DNA of 64,000 bases. Source: Ignavibacteriota bacterium (GTDB lineage Bacteria; Bacteroidota; Ignavibacteria; Ignavibacteriales; Melioribacteraceae). How positions within the stretch are numbered: position 1 is the first letter of the stretch; the number at the start of each line of letters is the position of its first letter. The notes under the pieces were generated by a model, which worked only from the letters and a program-made list of their open reading frames with translations, was not told where the DNA came from and searched no databases. A program made the position numbers and the translations under genes. Location of the stretch: NCBI GenBank assembly GCA_002746605.1, contig PDPT01000038.1, positions 24,940 through 88,939 on the forward strand, read 5' to 3'. Positions 32,307 to 42,248 of the stretch are shown in pieces.

Positions 32307-32756
32307 TTGATAAAAAATTTTACTGTTTATAATTCAACAAAAATTAAATTAGATAAAAGAAAAATTCACAATCTTTTGGGAAAGCTTAAAGACGAACTTA
32401 ACTTTTCCATAATTTCGGTTGAATTAAATTTTGTTACATCAGAAGAAATAACAGAAGTAAATAAAAACTTTTTAAACCATAATTTTTCTACAGATACAAT
32501 TACCTTTAATTATTCCGGTAGAAACGATGCCTTAGACGGTGAAATTTTCATATCTTTAGAAGATGCACAAATAAATGGAAAAAAAATTAAAATTGATTTT
32601 AATATAGAAATTCTTAGATTGGTAATACATAGTTTTTTACATTTGTTAGGCTTTGATGATACCAATACTAAAGATAGAACTATAATGAAAAAAGAAGAAA
32701 ACAGATTGGTAAAAAAATACCAAAATTACGCAACCAAATTAGTTAAAAATATATGA
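32307..32756 (+). CDS. ybeY: Endoribonuclease YbeY (rRNA maturation)
   Basis: TDTITFNY, GEIFIS, IHSFLHLLGFDD. Confidence 0.9.
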   Translation: MIKNFTVYNSTKIKLDKRKIHNLLGKLKDELNFSIISVELNFVTSEEITEVNKNFLNHNFSTDTITFNYSGRNDALDGEIFISLEDAQINGKKIKIDFNIEILRLVIHSFLHLLGFDDTNTKDRTIMKKEENRLVKKYQNYATKLVKNI

Positions 32757-33211
32757 CTGCTAAAATTGTTGAAGTACTTGCTACAATTCTGGAAGAATTA
32801 CAAACTAATTCATCCTTAGAAAAAATTTCTGAAAATTTAAAAATAACCAAAGAGTTTGATCCTCAAACTGTAAGTGCAGCTTTAGGTTTGGTATTCGATA
32901 AACTTTTATCGAATAAATTCGGAATTGAAAAAGAGTGGCTGTTAGATCACAAAAGTTTTAGGATTTTAACAGATGAAGAAATTGAAATTGTAGGACAAGA
33001 AAATTATAATTACATTCTGCATCTTGTAAATGTTGGTTTAATAGATCCACTGGATGTTGAACTGCTAATGAATCATATTAAAATGTTTCCTGAAGAAAGA
33101 ATATCGAAAGATGAAATTAACTGGATTATTCTATTTTCTTTAGTTGACTTCGAATCGGACATTTTGCCGGGCAGCAGGTTTCTTCTGCACTCATCTGACA
33201 AAATAAATTAA
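32753..33211 (+). CDS. DUF494/Smg-like family protein
   Basis: 152-aa protein with LLDHKSFRILTDEEIEIVGQENYNYILHLVNVGLIDPLDVELLMNHI. Confidence 0.65.
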   Translation: MTAKIVEVLATILEELQTNSSLEKISENLKITKEFDPQTVSAALGLVFDKLLSNKFGIEKEWLLDHKSFRILTDEEIEIVGQENYNYILHLVNVGLIDPLDVELLMNHIKMFPEERISKDEINWIILFSLVDFESDILPGSRFLLHSSDKIN

Positions 33212-33221
33212 GGATTTTAAA

Positions 33222-35423
33222 ATGGCTAAAAATCTTGTCTTGGTGGAATCGCCATCAAAAGCAAAAACTATTAATAAATATTTGGGTAGAAACTATAAAG
33301 TTGAATCTACCGTTGGGCACATAAAAAATTTACCTAAAACTAAACTTGGTATTGATATTGAAAATAATTATGAAGTTAAATTGCTTAATATCAGAGGGAA
33401 AGGTGATTTAATAAAGAATATCCGAAAGTTAGCAAAAAAATCAGAAAAAATATTTGTGGCAACTGACCCTGATCGTGAAGGTGAAGCAATTGCACAAGAT
33501 GTTGTAGAAATTCTTGAAGGTAAAACCAATGCTCATATTTACAGAGTTCTCTTTAACGAGATCACTAAAGAAGCTGTTAAAAAAGCAATGAAGAATCCCT
33601 TGGAAATTGATGCTCATCTTGTCGAATCACAAAGAGCAAGAAGGGTAATGGATAGAATTATTGGTTATAAAATAAGTCCTATCCTATGGCGTGCTATTCT
33701 TGAAGCTTCTGGTAATTCACTTTCTGCAGGTAGAGTTCAATCGGTTGCATTAAGATTAATTTGTGAACGAGAAGAAGTAATTGAAAATTTTATTCCCACT
33801 GAATATTGGACTATCACGGCAGAGTTTTCAACAGAAAAGGGTGACATTCTTTCTGTTAAATTAGCTGAAAAGGAAGGAAAAAAACTTCAAATACAACCTA
33901 AATCGAAAATGACTGAGAAAGATTGGGAAGAATTTCTGAAAGCGAATTTTGCAATTACCAATGAAGAGGACGCTCAAAAAATTCTGGATGAGTTAGAAAA
34001 CGCAAAGGAATATTTTATTTCGGATATTACTAAGAAAAAATCTAAAAGAAATCCTTCGCCACCTTTTATTACAAGTACATTACAAGCCGAAGCTTCACGC
34101 AAATTAGGATTCAGACCAAGAAAAACCATGAGAATAGCTCAAAGTTTGTACGAAGGTATTAAGTTGCCGAATGGTGAAGTTAGTGGTTTAATAACTTATA
34201 TGCGTACGGATTCAACAAGATTAAGCAGTGAAATTGTTGCAAGCGCAAGAAGTTTTATTAACGAAAATTATGGGAAAAAATATTTAACAAATAAAGAAAG
34301 AATTTTTAATAAAAAGAACAAAACAAACGTTCAAGATGCTCATGAAGCAATTCGTCCTACATCGTTAAATAATCTACCGGAAGCAATTAAAGAGAGTCTT
34401 GAGAAAGATCAATTTAGATTATATCAATTAATCTGGCAAAGATTTATAGCATGCCAAATGGCATCGGCTGATATTGAATCAACAAATGTCTCGGTAACGG
34501 CTGATAAGTATTTGTTAAAAGCATCCGGTTCTGTTGTTACTTTTGATGGTTTCCTGAAAGTTTATAACGAAATAAAAGAGAACGAAGATAATAATCAAAA
34601 CGAAGACTCTAAAATTCCACAGGGATTAGAAAATAATCAAAAATTAAACTTAGAAGAGTTCTATAAAAAACAACAATTTACCAAGCCATTGCCGAGATAT
34701 ACCGAAAGTTCTTTAATACGCGAATTGGAAAGCAATGGAATAGGAAGACCGAGTACTTATGCTTCAATCATTGGTACAATTCAAGATAGATACTACGTTG
34801 AATTTCAAGAAAAAAAATTAGTACCAACTGATCTCGGTAAAAGAGTAAATTCCGTTTTAATCAAAAACTTTCCAAACATTCTGGATGTTAATTTTACTGC
34901 AAAAATGGAAGAGGAGTTGGACGCAGTTGCCTCAGGTGAAAACAAGTATAAAGAAGTTTTAGATAATTTTTACGGACCTTTTTCCGAGCAGCTTATAAAA
35001 GTTGAAGAAACTTTAGAGAAAATTTTATGCGAAAAATGTGGTTCCGAAATGGAATTGAAAATTGGCAGATTCGGTAAATACTTTGCTTGCTCGGGCTATC
35101 CGGATTGTAAAAACATTAAATCGACTAATGAAATAAAAGCTACCGAGGTAGAATACACCGGAGAAGAATGTCCGGAATGTGGAAATAAAACCGTTTATAG
35201 AACTGGTAAATTTGGAAGATTTATCGGTTGCGAAAATTATCCTGATTGTAATTACACAAAACAAATTACACTCGGAATAAAATGTCCGACTTGTAAGGAA
35301 GGAGATGTTGTAACAAGAAGAACAAAAAGCGGCAGATTTTTTTACGGTTGCAGCAATTATCCTGATTGTGATTATGCAAGTTGGAACAAACCGAAAGAAG
35401 AGAAAGTTGCAAAGGATAACTAA
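33222..35423 (+). CDS. topA: DNA topoisomerase I
   Basis: LVLVESPSKAKTINKYLG, ATDPDREGEAIA, GLITYMRTDSTRLS, three C-terminal zinc ribbons. Confidence 0.96.
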   Translation: MAKNLVLVESPSKAKTINKYLGRNYKVESTVGHIKNLPKTKLGIDIENNYEVKLLNIRGKGDLIKNIRKLAKKSEKIFVATDPDREGEAIAQDVVEILEGKTNAHIYRVLFNEITKEAVKKAMKNPLEIDAHLVESQRARRVMDRIIGYKISPILWRAILEASGNSLSAGRVQSVALRLICEREEVIENFIPTEYWTITAEFSTEKGDILSVKLAEKEGKKLQIQPKSKMTEKDWEEFLKANFAITNEEDAQKILDELENAKEYFISDITKKKSKRNPSPPFITSTLQAEASRKLGFRPRKTMRIAQSLYEGIKLPNGEVSGLITYMRTDSTRLSSEIVASARSFINENYGKKYLTNKERIFNKKNKTNVQDAHEAIRPTSLNNLPEAIKESLEKDQFRLYQLIWQRFIACQMASADIESTNVSVTADKYLLKASGSVVTFDGFLKVYNEIKENEDNNQNEDSKIPQGLENNQKLNLEEFYKKQQFTKPLPRYTESSLIRELESNGIGRPSTYASIIGTIQDRYYVEFQEKKLVPTDLGKRVNSVLIKNFPNILDVNFTAKMEEELDAVASGENKYKEVLDNFYGPFSEQLIKVEETLEKILCEKCGSEMELKIGRFGKYFACSGYPDCKNIKSTNEIKATEVEYTGEECPECGNKTVYRTGKFGRFIGCENYPDCNYTKQITLGIKCPTCKEGDVVTRRTKSGRFFYGCSNYPDCDYASWNKPKEEKVAKDN

Positions 35424-35446
35424 TACTTTTCAAGGAATTTTTAGTA

Positions 35447-36331
35447 ATGAATAATTCTGATATAAAGAAAACAATAGCAGATTATTTAGCTGAACTAAAT
35501 GGAGTAAAAAGAGTATCGGTACATACAAATACCGCATACAAAAAAGATCTGAAAAATTTCTATTTTTTTTTAGAAGAAAAAGAAATTTTTACACTCGATG
35601 AAATTTCTGAAAAGACTATTAGATTATACTTGATAAAATTAAATGAAGAAAATCTTACTACAACTTCTATTTCCAGAAAGCTTTCTGTGCTTAGAGGCTA
35701 TTTTAATTTTTTAATTAAATACGATTTAATTAAAGAAAATCCTTTATCGGATATAAAAAATCCAAAATCACGAAGAAAACTTCCTGAAATAATTAATGTT
35801 GCTTCTTATGAAAAAATTTTTAAATTATTAGATAAAGAAAAAGACTTTAAAGCTAAAATTATTTTTGAAATACTTTACGGTTCTGCTTTAAGAGTTTCTG
35901 AATTATGCAGTTTAAACATTGGTGATGTTGATACCAAAAATAAAGTAATAAAAGTAAAGGGGAAAGGAAATAAATGGAGAATAGTTCCCATAGGTAATAA
36001 GCTTATAAAGATTTATAATGAATATTTAGATAGTTTGGAATCACCTAAAAATACAAATCCAATAATAGTAACAAAAAATTTGAAAAGAATTTATCCCAAA
36101 TATATTAGTAGAGTAGTTGAAAAATATATATCGCAAGTAAGCGATATTGAGAAAAAAAGTCCGCATATACTCAGGCATTCCGCTGCTACGCATATGTTGG
36201 ATAATGGCGCCGATTTACTTGGAGTAAAGGAAATATTGGGACATAAAAATTTATCTACAACACAGATATATACACAAGTAAGTGTAGAAAGACTAAAACA
36301 AACATACAAAAGCTCACATCCAAAATCATAA
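35447..36331 (+). CDS. Tyrosine recombinase XerC/XerD family
   Basis: Catalytic residues: ALRVSEL (R), HILRHSAATH (HxxR), LGHKNLSTTQIYT (H/Y). Confidence 0.93.
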   Translation: MNNSDIKKTIADYLAELNGVKRVSVHTNTAYKKDLKNFYFFLEEKEIFTLDEISEKTIRLYLIKLNEENLTTTSISRKLSVLRGYFNFLIKYDLIKENPLSDIKNPKSRRKLPEIINVASYEKIFKLLDKEKDFKAKIIFEILYGSALRVSELCSLNIGDVDTKNKVIKVKGKGNKWRIVPIGNKLIKIYNEYLDSLESPKNTNPIIVTKNLKRIYPKYISRVVEKYISQVSDIEKKSPHILRHSAATHMLDNGADLLGVKEILGHKNLSTTQIYTQVSVERLKQTYKSSHPKS

Positions 36332-36344
36332 AAGGAGTTAGAAT

Positions 36345-36650
36345 ATGAATATTCAAATAACATCAAGAAAATTCAAAGCAAAAGAATCATTAAAAACAGA
36401 AATTAATGAACAATTGAAATCGTTGGAAAAGTTTAACAACGATATTTTGGATGCAAATGTTGTTTTGAGTTATTTGCATAATAAAGATAGCTTAAAAACA
36501 GTTGAAATTATTCTAAACGTTCCGGGTAAAACGCTTTCGGCGGAAGTTACAAGTGAAGAGTTTAATAAATCACTTAACAGTACAATTGATAAATTAGAAA
36601 GACAACTAAAAAAATTGAAGACTAAAAAAAAATCACAAATACATAAATGA
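36345..36650 (+). CDS. hpf: Ribosome hibernation-promoting factor / YfiA family
   Basis: Short HPF-like protein: MNIQITSRKFKAKESLKTEINEQLKSLEKF. Confidence 0.88.
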   Translation: MNIQITSRKFKAKESLKTEINEQLKSLEKFNNDILDANVVLSYLHNKDSLKTVEIILNVPGKTLSAEVTSEEFNKSLNSTIDKLERQLKKLKTKKKSQIHK

Positions 36651-37657
36651 AAATTTCCGATAAAAATATTTTTCGAAAGCAAAGCATATCAGTTGATTTT
36701 TTTTACAACTCAATTAAAGAACGTTTTAAAGTAGAACTGATAAATAAAGAAGTTCCTTTGGAGCGACCAATAGTTGAACAAAATTTACACAGACCCGGAT
36801 TAGCATTAGCCGGGTTTGTGGATTTATTTTCTTATAAGAGAGTTCAAATCTGCGGTAATACTGAAGTTCAGTACCTTGCAAAATTAACTAAAGAAAAACG
36901 GATTACAGCAATAGAAAAATTGCTAAGTTTTAATATACCTTGTGTTATTTTTACTAATAATAACAGACCTGAAAAAGAAGTAATTGAACTTGCTACAAAA
37001 TTTAATATTCCGCTTTTTGCATCTGCATTAACAACAACAAAATTAACTTATTTAGTAAGTGATTTTTTAGATGACCACTTTGCTCCTCGTCTTTCCGTCC
37101 ACGGTTCTTTTGTTGATGTTTACGGAATTGGTATGCTTATAACAGGCAAATCGGGAATTGGAAAAAGTGAAGTTGCTCTGGATTTAGTTGAAAGAAGCCA
37201 TAGACTTGTAGCCGATGATGTTGTTATTTTTACTAAAAAAGGTGAAGGAATCGTAATGGGCTCAGGTACCGAGTTAGTAAAGCATTTTATGGAAATACGA
37301 GGAATAGGAATTTTAGATGTAAGAAGTATGTTTGGAATTAGAGCCATAAGATTTCAAAAAAGATTAGAAATTATTATTGAGTTAGAAGTTTGGGACGATA
37401 AAAGTGAATATACAAGAACAGGTTTGGATTCGGAAACAGCAACCATTATGGGGGTTGAAGTTCAATACGTAAAAATTCCAATTGTACCTGGCAAAAACAT
37501 TACGGTTATTTGTGAAGTAATTGCCTTAAACTATGTGCTAAAACATTACGGTTACGATGCTGCTGAAGTTCTAAACAAAAGACTAAGAAAAAAAATTCAA
37601 TCAAGAAATAAAGACACTAACAGGTCAGTAGATTATTTCGAACACGATTTTGAGTAA
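36647..37657 (+). CDS. hprK: HPr kinase/phosphorylase
   Basis: HGSFVDVYGIGMLITGKSGIGKSEVALDLVERSHRLVADDVV, MEIRGIGILDVRSMFG. Confidence 0.95.
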   Translation: MKISDKNIFRKQSISVDFFYNSIKERFKVELINKEVPLERPIVEQNLHRPGLALAGFVDLFSYKRVQICGNTEVQYLAKLTKEKRITAIEKLLSFNIPCVIFTNNNRPEKEVIELATKFNIPLFASALTTTKLTYLVSDFLDDHFAPRLSVHGSFVDVYGIGMLITGKSGIGKSEVALDLVERSHRLVADDVVIFTKKGEGIVMGSGTELVKHFMEIRGIGILDVRSMFGIRAIRFQKRLEIIIELEVWDDKSEYTRTGLDSETATIMGVEVQYVKIPIVPGKNITVICEVIALNYVLKHYGYDAAEVLNKRLRKKIQSRNKDTNRSVDYFEHDFE

Positions 37658-37791
37658 ACTTAAAAAATATAATATAATAGTTTTTAATACTAAATATTAA
37701 GAACTAAAAGAATCTTTTTATTAAAATATGCTTAAATTTATTTTTTACATTTTTTTATAAAAAATTCAACAAAAATGGTCCCTGAAGTAAC

Positions 37792-37820
37792 TTGACATAA
37801 TAATTGTCTTTTGTTATCTT
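37792..37820 (+). promoter_or_regulatory. Sigma70-like promoter (TTGACA - 17 nt - TATCTT)
   Basis: TTGACA at 37792-37797, 17-nt spacer, TATCTT at 37815-37820, 21 bp upstream of the ATG at 37842. Confidence 0.5.
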
Positions 37821-37841
37821 CCGAACCGAAATTAAAACATT

Positions 37842-38780
37842 ATGAGTATGAAAAAGAAGAATATTTATTATTTCGCTGAGGAAACGTTTGAATTCAAAAA
37901 GATAAAGTCATTTTATACAAAAGTGATAAGTGCATTTTTACTTACATCTTTTTTGTTTTCACTTATTATTCTCGGTGGATATACTGCTGTTAAAAATTAT
38001 GTTTATCCTGAATCTGAATATTATTATTTAAAGAATGAAAATAAAAAGTTAAAAAACAAATACTTAGCTCTTTCAAGCGAAATAGAAACTTTGTTTAACG
38101 ATGTTGATTACTTAAAAAGTAAAGAAAAAGATTTAAGTTTATCTGTTAACTTACAATATGATGAAGAAAATTATGGTATTGGAGGAACATCTTACGAAAA
38201 GATTACATCAACATCTTTAGATGGAATTGAAGATATTGTAACCAATGTTGATATAAAGTTGAATAAATTAAAATCTATCTTTACCGCAACTAAAGATAAT
38301 TATAGTAAAATAGAAAGAGCATTAAAAGATAATATTGAATTGTATCAATCCATCCCTGCTATACTTCCGGCCGAAGGTGCAGTAGGAGACCGCTTTGGTA
38401 TGAGAATGCATCCGATATTAAAAATAAGAAGAATGCATACAGGTATTGATATTAGAGTTAATACAGGTGAAAATGTTTATGCTCCCGGAAATGGTAAAAT
38501 ATTAAAAGTAGGGAATAGAGGTGGTTACGGTTTAACAATTGAGATAGATCACGGTTTTGGATATACAACGCTTTATGCTCATTTATCCAAAGCTAATGTT
38601 AAAAAAGGACAAAAAGTTAAAAGAGGTGATTTAATTGGAAAATCCGGTTCGTCAGGTTCTTTAGCTACTGGTCCTCATTTACACTATGAAGTGAAACATA
38701 ATGGAATTCACTTAAATCCTTCAAATTTTATTTTTGATGATATAAAAATTTTTGATTTAATTGCTTCTAATAAAAAATAA
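37842..38780 (+). CDS. M23 family peptidase (membrane-anchored, coiled-coil + LytM domain)
   Basis: GDRFGMRMHPILKIRRMHTGIDI, HGFGYTTLYAHL, GPHLHYEV. Confidence 0.93.
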   Translation: MSMKKKNIYYFAEETFEFKKIKSFYTKVISAFLLTSFLFSLIILGGYTAVKNYVYPESEYYYLKNENKKLKNKYLALSSEIETLFNDVDYLKSKEKDLSLSVNLQYDEENYGIGGTSYEKITSTSLDGIEDIVTNVDIKLNKLKSIFTATKDNYSKIERALKDNIELYQSIPAILPAEGAVGDRFGMRMHPILKIRRMHTGIDIRVNTGENVYAPGNGKILKVGNRGGYGLTIEIDHGFGYTTLYAHLSKANVKKGQKVKRGDLIGKSGSSGSLATGPHLHYEVKHNGIHLNPSNFIFDDIKIFDLIASNKK

Positions 38781-38801
38781 GTCTAAAAGGGAATAATTAA
38801 A

Positions 38802-39032
38802 ATGATATGGACAGTTGAATTGGCATCTTACTTAATTGATGCTCCCTGGCCTGCTTCAAAAGAAGAACTAATTGAGTATGCTGATAGAATTGGAAGTCCT
38901 TTTGAAGTTATTGAAAATTTAAAAGAATTAGAAGATGACGAAGAACTTTACGAAAGTATTGAAGATATTTGGCCTGATTATCCTACCGATGAAGACTTCT
39001 TCTATTATGATGACGATGATTATGATTCTTAA
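38802..39032 (+). CDS. DUF2795-like small acidic protein
   Basis: 76 aa; LIDAPWPASKEELIEYADRIGSPFEVIENLKEL plus acidic tail. Confidence 0.75.
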   Translation: MIWTVELASYLIDAPWPASKEELIEYADRIGSPFEVIENLKELEDDEELYESIEDIWPDYPTDEDFFYYDDDDYDS

Positions 39033-39048
39033 TTAAACGAGTGTTAAA

Positions 39049-40158
39049 TTGCATGATTATCTGAACCATCTTGAAGGGCAAGAGAAAGTATCAAATATTC
39101 TAAAAGAGCTTTATAAAAATAAACGGATACCTCATGCCTTTCTTTTTACTGGTATTAAAGGTTGTGGAAAGTTTAATACTGCAATTAATTTTTTGAAATT
39201 AATTAACTCTCAAAATTCAGAAACAAAATTAAAGAAAATATCTCAACTACAAGAACCTTTTGTAAAAATCATTTTACCATTACCGAGAGGAAGAGGTGAA
39301 ACCAATAGCGACTTACCAACAGAAAAGTTAAGTGATGATCAAGTAAAAGAAATACAAAGTGAACTACAGTTAAAATCTGAAAATCCTTATCATAAAATTA
39401 CACTGGAGAATGCTAATAATATAAAAATTAATAGCATACGCGAAATTTCAAAAATTATTTCTCTGAATTTTGATGAAATTAAATTTAGAGGAATTATTGT
39501 TGATGATGCTCATAAAATGACAACTGAAGCTCAAAACTCTTTTCTAAAAAATCTTGAAGAACCTCCTGAAGGAATAATCTACTTTTTATTGACTGATCAA
39601 CCAAAAAAATTATTACGAACTATTGCCTCGAGGTGTTGGCGTATCTCGTTTAGTCCTTTAGATAATTCAACTCTTAAAAATATTTTATTAAAAAACTATG
39701 GTTACAATGCTGATGAGATTGATGCTGCAATACCATTTTCTAATGGCTCCGTTACAAAAGCTTCTTATTTGATAAAACACAATATTAAGAGTCTCCTTGA
39801 ACACACAATAATAATTTTAAGATATTCACTAGCCGGGAAATACTTAACAGCAACAAAAGTATTTAATGAAATCGTAAACAATACTAATAATCAAGACGAA
39901 TCTCTGGAAATTATATCAGAACTTATTACGTATTGGTTTAATGATACCTTAAAAAATAAATATCATACAAAAAAAATAAACTTTTTTCTGTATGAAGATA
40001 CAATAGAAAAATTTAATAAAAAATTTTGTGATGTAGATATCACGAAAATTACAAAAAATTTAGTAGAATTAAGAAACTCAATCAAAAATAATATAAATTT
40101 GAATCTGTTAATATTGAATATTATTTTCGAATTATCAACAATCAGAAATATGAAATAA
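39049..40158 (+). CDS. holB: DNA polymerase III delta' subunit-like AAA protein
   Basis: HLEGQEKVSNILKELYKNKRIPHAFLFTGIKGCGKF, IVDDAHKMTTEAQNSFLKNLEEPP. Confidence 0.85.
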   Translation: MHDYLNHLEGQEKVSNILKELYKNKRIPHAFLFTGIKGCGKFNTAINFLKLINSQNSETKLKKISQLQEPFVKIILPLPRGRGETNSDLPTEKLSDDQVKEIQSELQLKSENPYHKITLENANNIKINSIREISKIISLNFDEIKFRGIIVDDAHKMTTEAQNSFLKNLEEPPEGIIYFLLTDQPKKLLRTIASRCWRISFSPLDNSTLKNILLKNYGYNADEIDAAIPFSNGSVTKASYLIKHNIKSLLEHTIIILRYSLAGKYLTATKVFNEIVNNTNNQDESLEIISELITYWFNDTLKNKYHTKKINFFLYEDTIEKFNKKFCDVDITKITKNLVELRNSIKNNINLNLLILNIIFELSTIRNMK

Positions 40159-40159
40159 A

Positions 40160-40954
40160 ATGTCTTCAAATCAATTTATAACAAAATCAGATTCGCAACT
40201 CGTAAATTTCCTTTTAACGAGCCAATACAAAAATTTAGTCCTAAAAAAAATCATTAAAGAATTATTTCCTGATGTTGAACACAAAGAAGAAGAAAAAGAT
40301 GTAACAGAAATTATTCTAGCTCATTGCAAAGGTTATCTTGGCATTCACTTATGTGAAAACATTAAGAATTTGAAACTAAACACAAATGACACAATAATAA
40401 TTAAAATTGATAATGAGTATGATTTTGCAACAATTCTTGAAATAGGAAAAATAGTAAATTTCAGGCGGAATAAAAAAAGTATTGCTGATAAAATTGTTTC
40501 TAGTGTTGAAAGAATAAGTACGGAAAAAGATAATGAAAAAAATGTACAAAACATTATTGATGCAACTAATGCAAAAGAATTATTCAAAAAATTGGTAAAA
40601 GAATTATCCTTAGAAATGAAACTTATTGATATTCATTATCAATTTGATAGAAAAAAAATGTTTTTCTTTTATACCGCTGATGGAAGAGTAGATTTTAGAA
40701 AACTTGCCAAAAAACTTGCTGCACACTACAAAACGAGAATTGAATTAAGACAAATTGGTGTTAGAGATGAAGCAAAAAGATTAGGAGGTATAGCAACTTG
40801 CGGCAGAGAATATTGCTGTGCTACATTTATCAATAACTTTAAAAAAATAACTACTGATATAGCTGAAAGAAATAACATCTCATTAAACATTTCCAAATAC
40901 ACGGGACCTTGTGGCAAACTTAAATGCTGTCTTTATTTTGAAGTTGATAATTAA
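40160..40954 (+). CDS. PSP1/RicT-like domain protein
   Basis: DIHYQFDRKKMFFFYTADGRVDFRKL, RQIGVRDEAKRLGGIATCGREYCC, GPCGKLKCCLYFE. Confidence 0.93.
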   Translation: MSSNQFITKSDSQLVNFLLTSQYKNLVLKKIIKELFPDVEHKEEEKDVTEIILAHCKGYLGIHLCENIKNLKLNTNDTIIIKIDNEYDFATILEIGKIVNFRRNKKSIADKIVSSVERISTEKDNEKNVQNIIDATNAKELFKKLVKELSLEMKLIDIHYQFDRKKMFFFYTADGRVDFRKLAKKLAAHYKTRIELRQIGVRDEAKRLGGIATCGREYCCATFINNFKKITTDIAERNNISLNISKYTGPCGKLKCCLYFEVDN

Positions 40955-41035
40955 TCTTGAATGAAATTTCATCCCACTTAATATTTTCTAAAATTATTTG
41001 TAAATTTTATACTACAAAAATATTTGGAGTGCAAA

Positions 41036-41887
41036 ATGGATATACAAAAAGTAGCTGTTATTGGTGCCGGAACAATGGGGAACGGAATAACTCATGTTTT
41101 TGCTCAAAATAATTTTAATGTGGAATTTATTGATTTAACTCAAGAATTACTAGAAAGGGGATTAACCAACATTTCCAATAATTTAGATAGACAAATCAAA
41201 AAAGAAATTATAACCAAGCAAGAAAAAAAAGAAATCCTTAAAAGAATAACCCCAATTAATGACATTGAAAATATCTCTTTTGATGTAGATTTAGTTGTTG
41301 AAGCTATTGTTGAAAATAAAGAAGCTAAGCTAAATATATTTAATAAATTAAACAATTTAGTTAAACAAGAAACTATTATTGCCTCTAACACATCTTCAAT
41401 TTCGATAACGGAACTTGGAGCAATTTCACGACCGGATAAATTTATTGGAATGCACTTTATGAATCCTGTTCCAATAATGAAATTAGTTGAAATAATTAGA
41501 GGTTATTCTACTTCTGAGGAAACTTATAATTCAATTAAAACATTAGCAACAAAATTAGGAAAAATTCCTGTCGAGGTAAGTGATTATCCAGGATTTATTT
41601 CTAATAGAATTTTAATGCCAATGATAAATGAAGCAATTTTTACTCTTTATGAAAATGTAGCAACTGCAGATGATATAGATACTGTCATGAAACTTGGTAT
41701 GGCTCATCCTATGGGTCCGTTAACGCTTGCTGATTTTATTGGTTTAGACGTTTGTCTTGCAATTATGAATGTACTTTATGAAGGATTTAACGACTCAAAA
41801 TACAGAGCTTGTCCATTATTAAAAAAAATGGTCGCAGCAAATAAACTTGGTAGAAAAACAGGAGAAGGTTTTTTTAAATATGATTAA
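41036..41887 (+). CDS. 3-hydroxybutyryl-CoA dehydrogenase
   Basis: VAVIGAGTMGNGITHVFAQ, SNTSSISITELG, GMHFMNPVPIMKLVEII. ATG at 41036 preferred. Confidence 0.94.
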   Translation: MDIQKVAVIGAGTMGNGITHVFAQNNFNVEFIDLTQELLERGLTNISNNLDRQIKKEIITKQEKKEILKRITPINDIENISFDVDLVVEAIVENKEAKLNIFNKLNNLVKQETIIASNTSSISITELGAISRPDKFIGMHFMNPVPIMKLVEIIRGYSTSEETYNSIKTLATKLGKIPVEVSDYPGFISNRILMPMINEAIFTLYENVATADDIDTVMKLGMAHPMGPLTLADFIGLDVCLAIMNVLYEGFNDSKYRACPLLKKMVAANKLGRKTGEGFFKYD

Positions 41888-42028
41888 AAAAATTATAAAA
41901 CTCACTTAATTGTTTAAATATTTAGTGTTATTAGACTATACACGTTTGTCTTATAATGTATATTATGTAAACTTAAGTTTTTTGCAATTGTTTCATTGTA
42001 TGTCGTTAAAGTGCATCAACAGCTTTGT

Positions 42029-42244
42029 TCACATTATTCCCTTCCATTTCAAAAATAAATATAAGATGAACACAAACATAATTATGTAGATTATTGGTGA
42101 CTTGGTTTTAAATGAAGAATATGAACTTGTTTGTTTCTTTCTAAAACCAAGTTTCCTTTTTCTTTTTTCTTCTTCATCTGTTATTGGATTATAGAATCTT
42201 GGTTGGTAGTCAAATTTCCGATATTTAGGTTTTTTCATAAACAT
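42029..42244 (-). CDS. Small basic protein with C-terminal transmembrane segment
   Basis: 71 aa; charged N-terminal region and a single C-terminal TM (PIIYIIMFVFILYLFLKW). Confidence 0.55.
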   Translation of the reverse strand: MFMKKPKYRKFDYQPRFYNPITDEEEKRKRKLGFRKKQTSSYSSFKTKSPIIYIIMFVFILYLFLKWKGIM

Positions 42245-42248
42245 AAAA

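Noticed and set aside
35447-36331. Tyrosine recombinase as marker of an integrated mobile element or integron
   Set aside because: Looks like a housekeeping XerC/D between topA and hpf; no att repeats, cargo or phage genes nearby.
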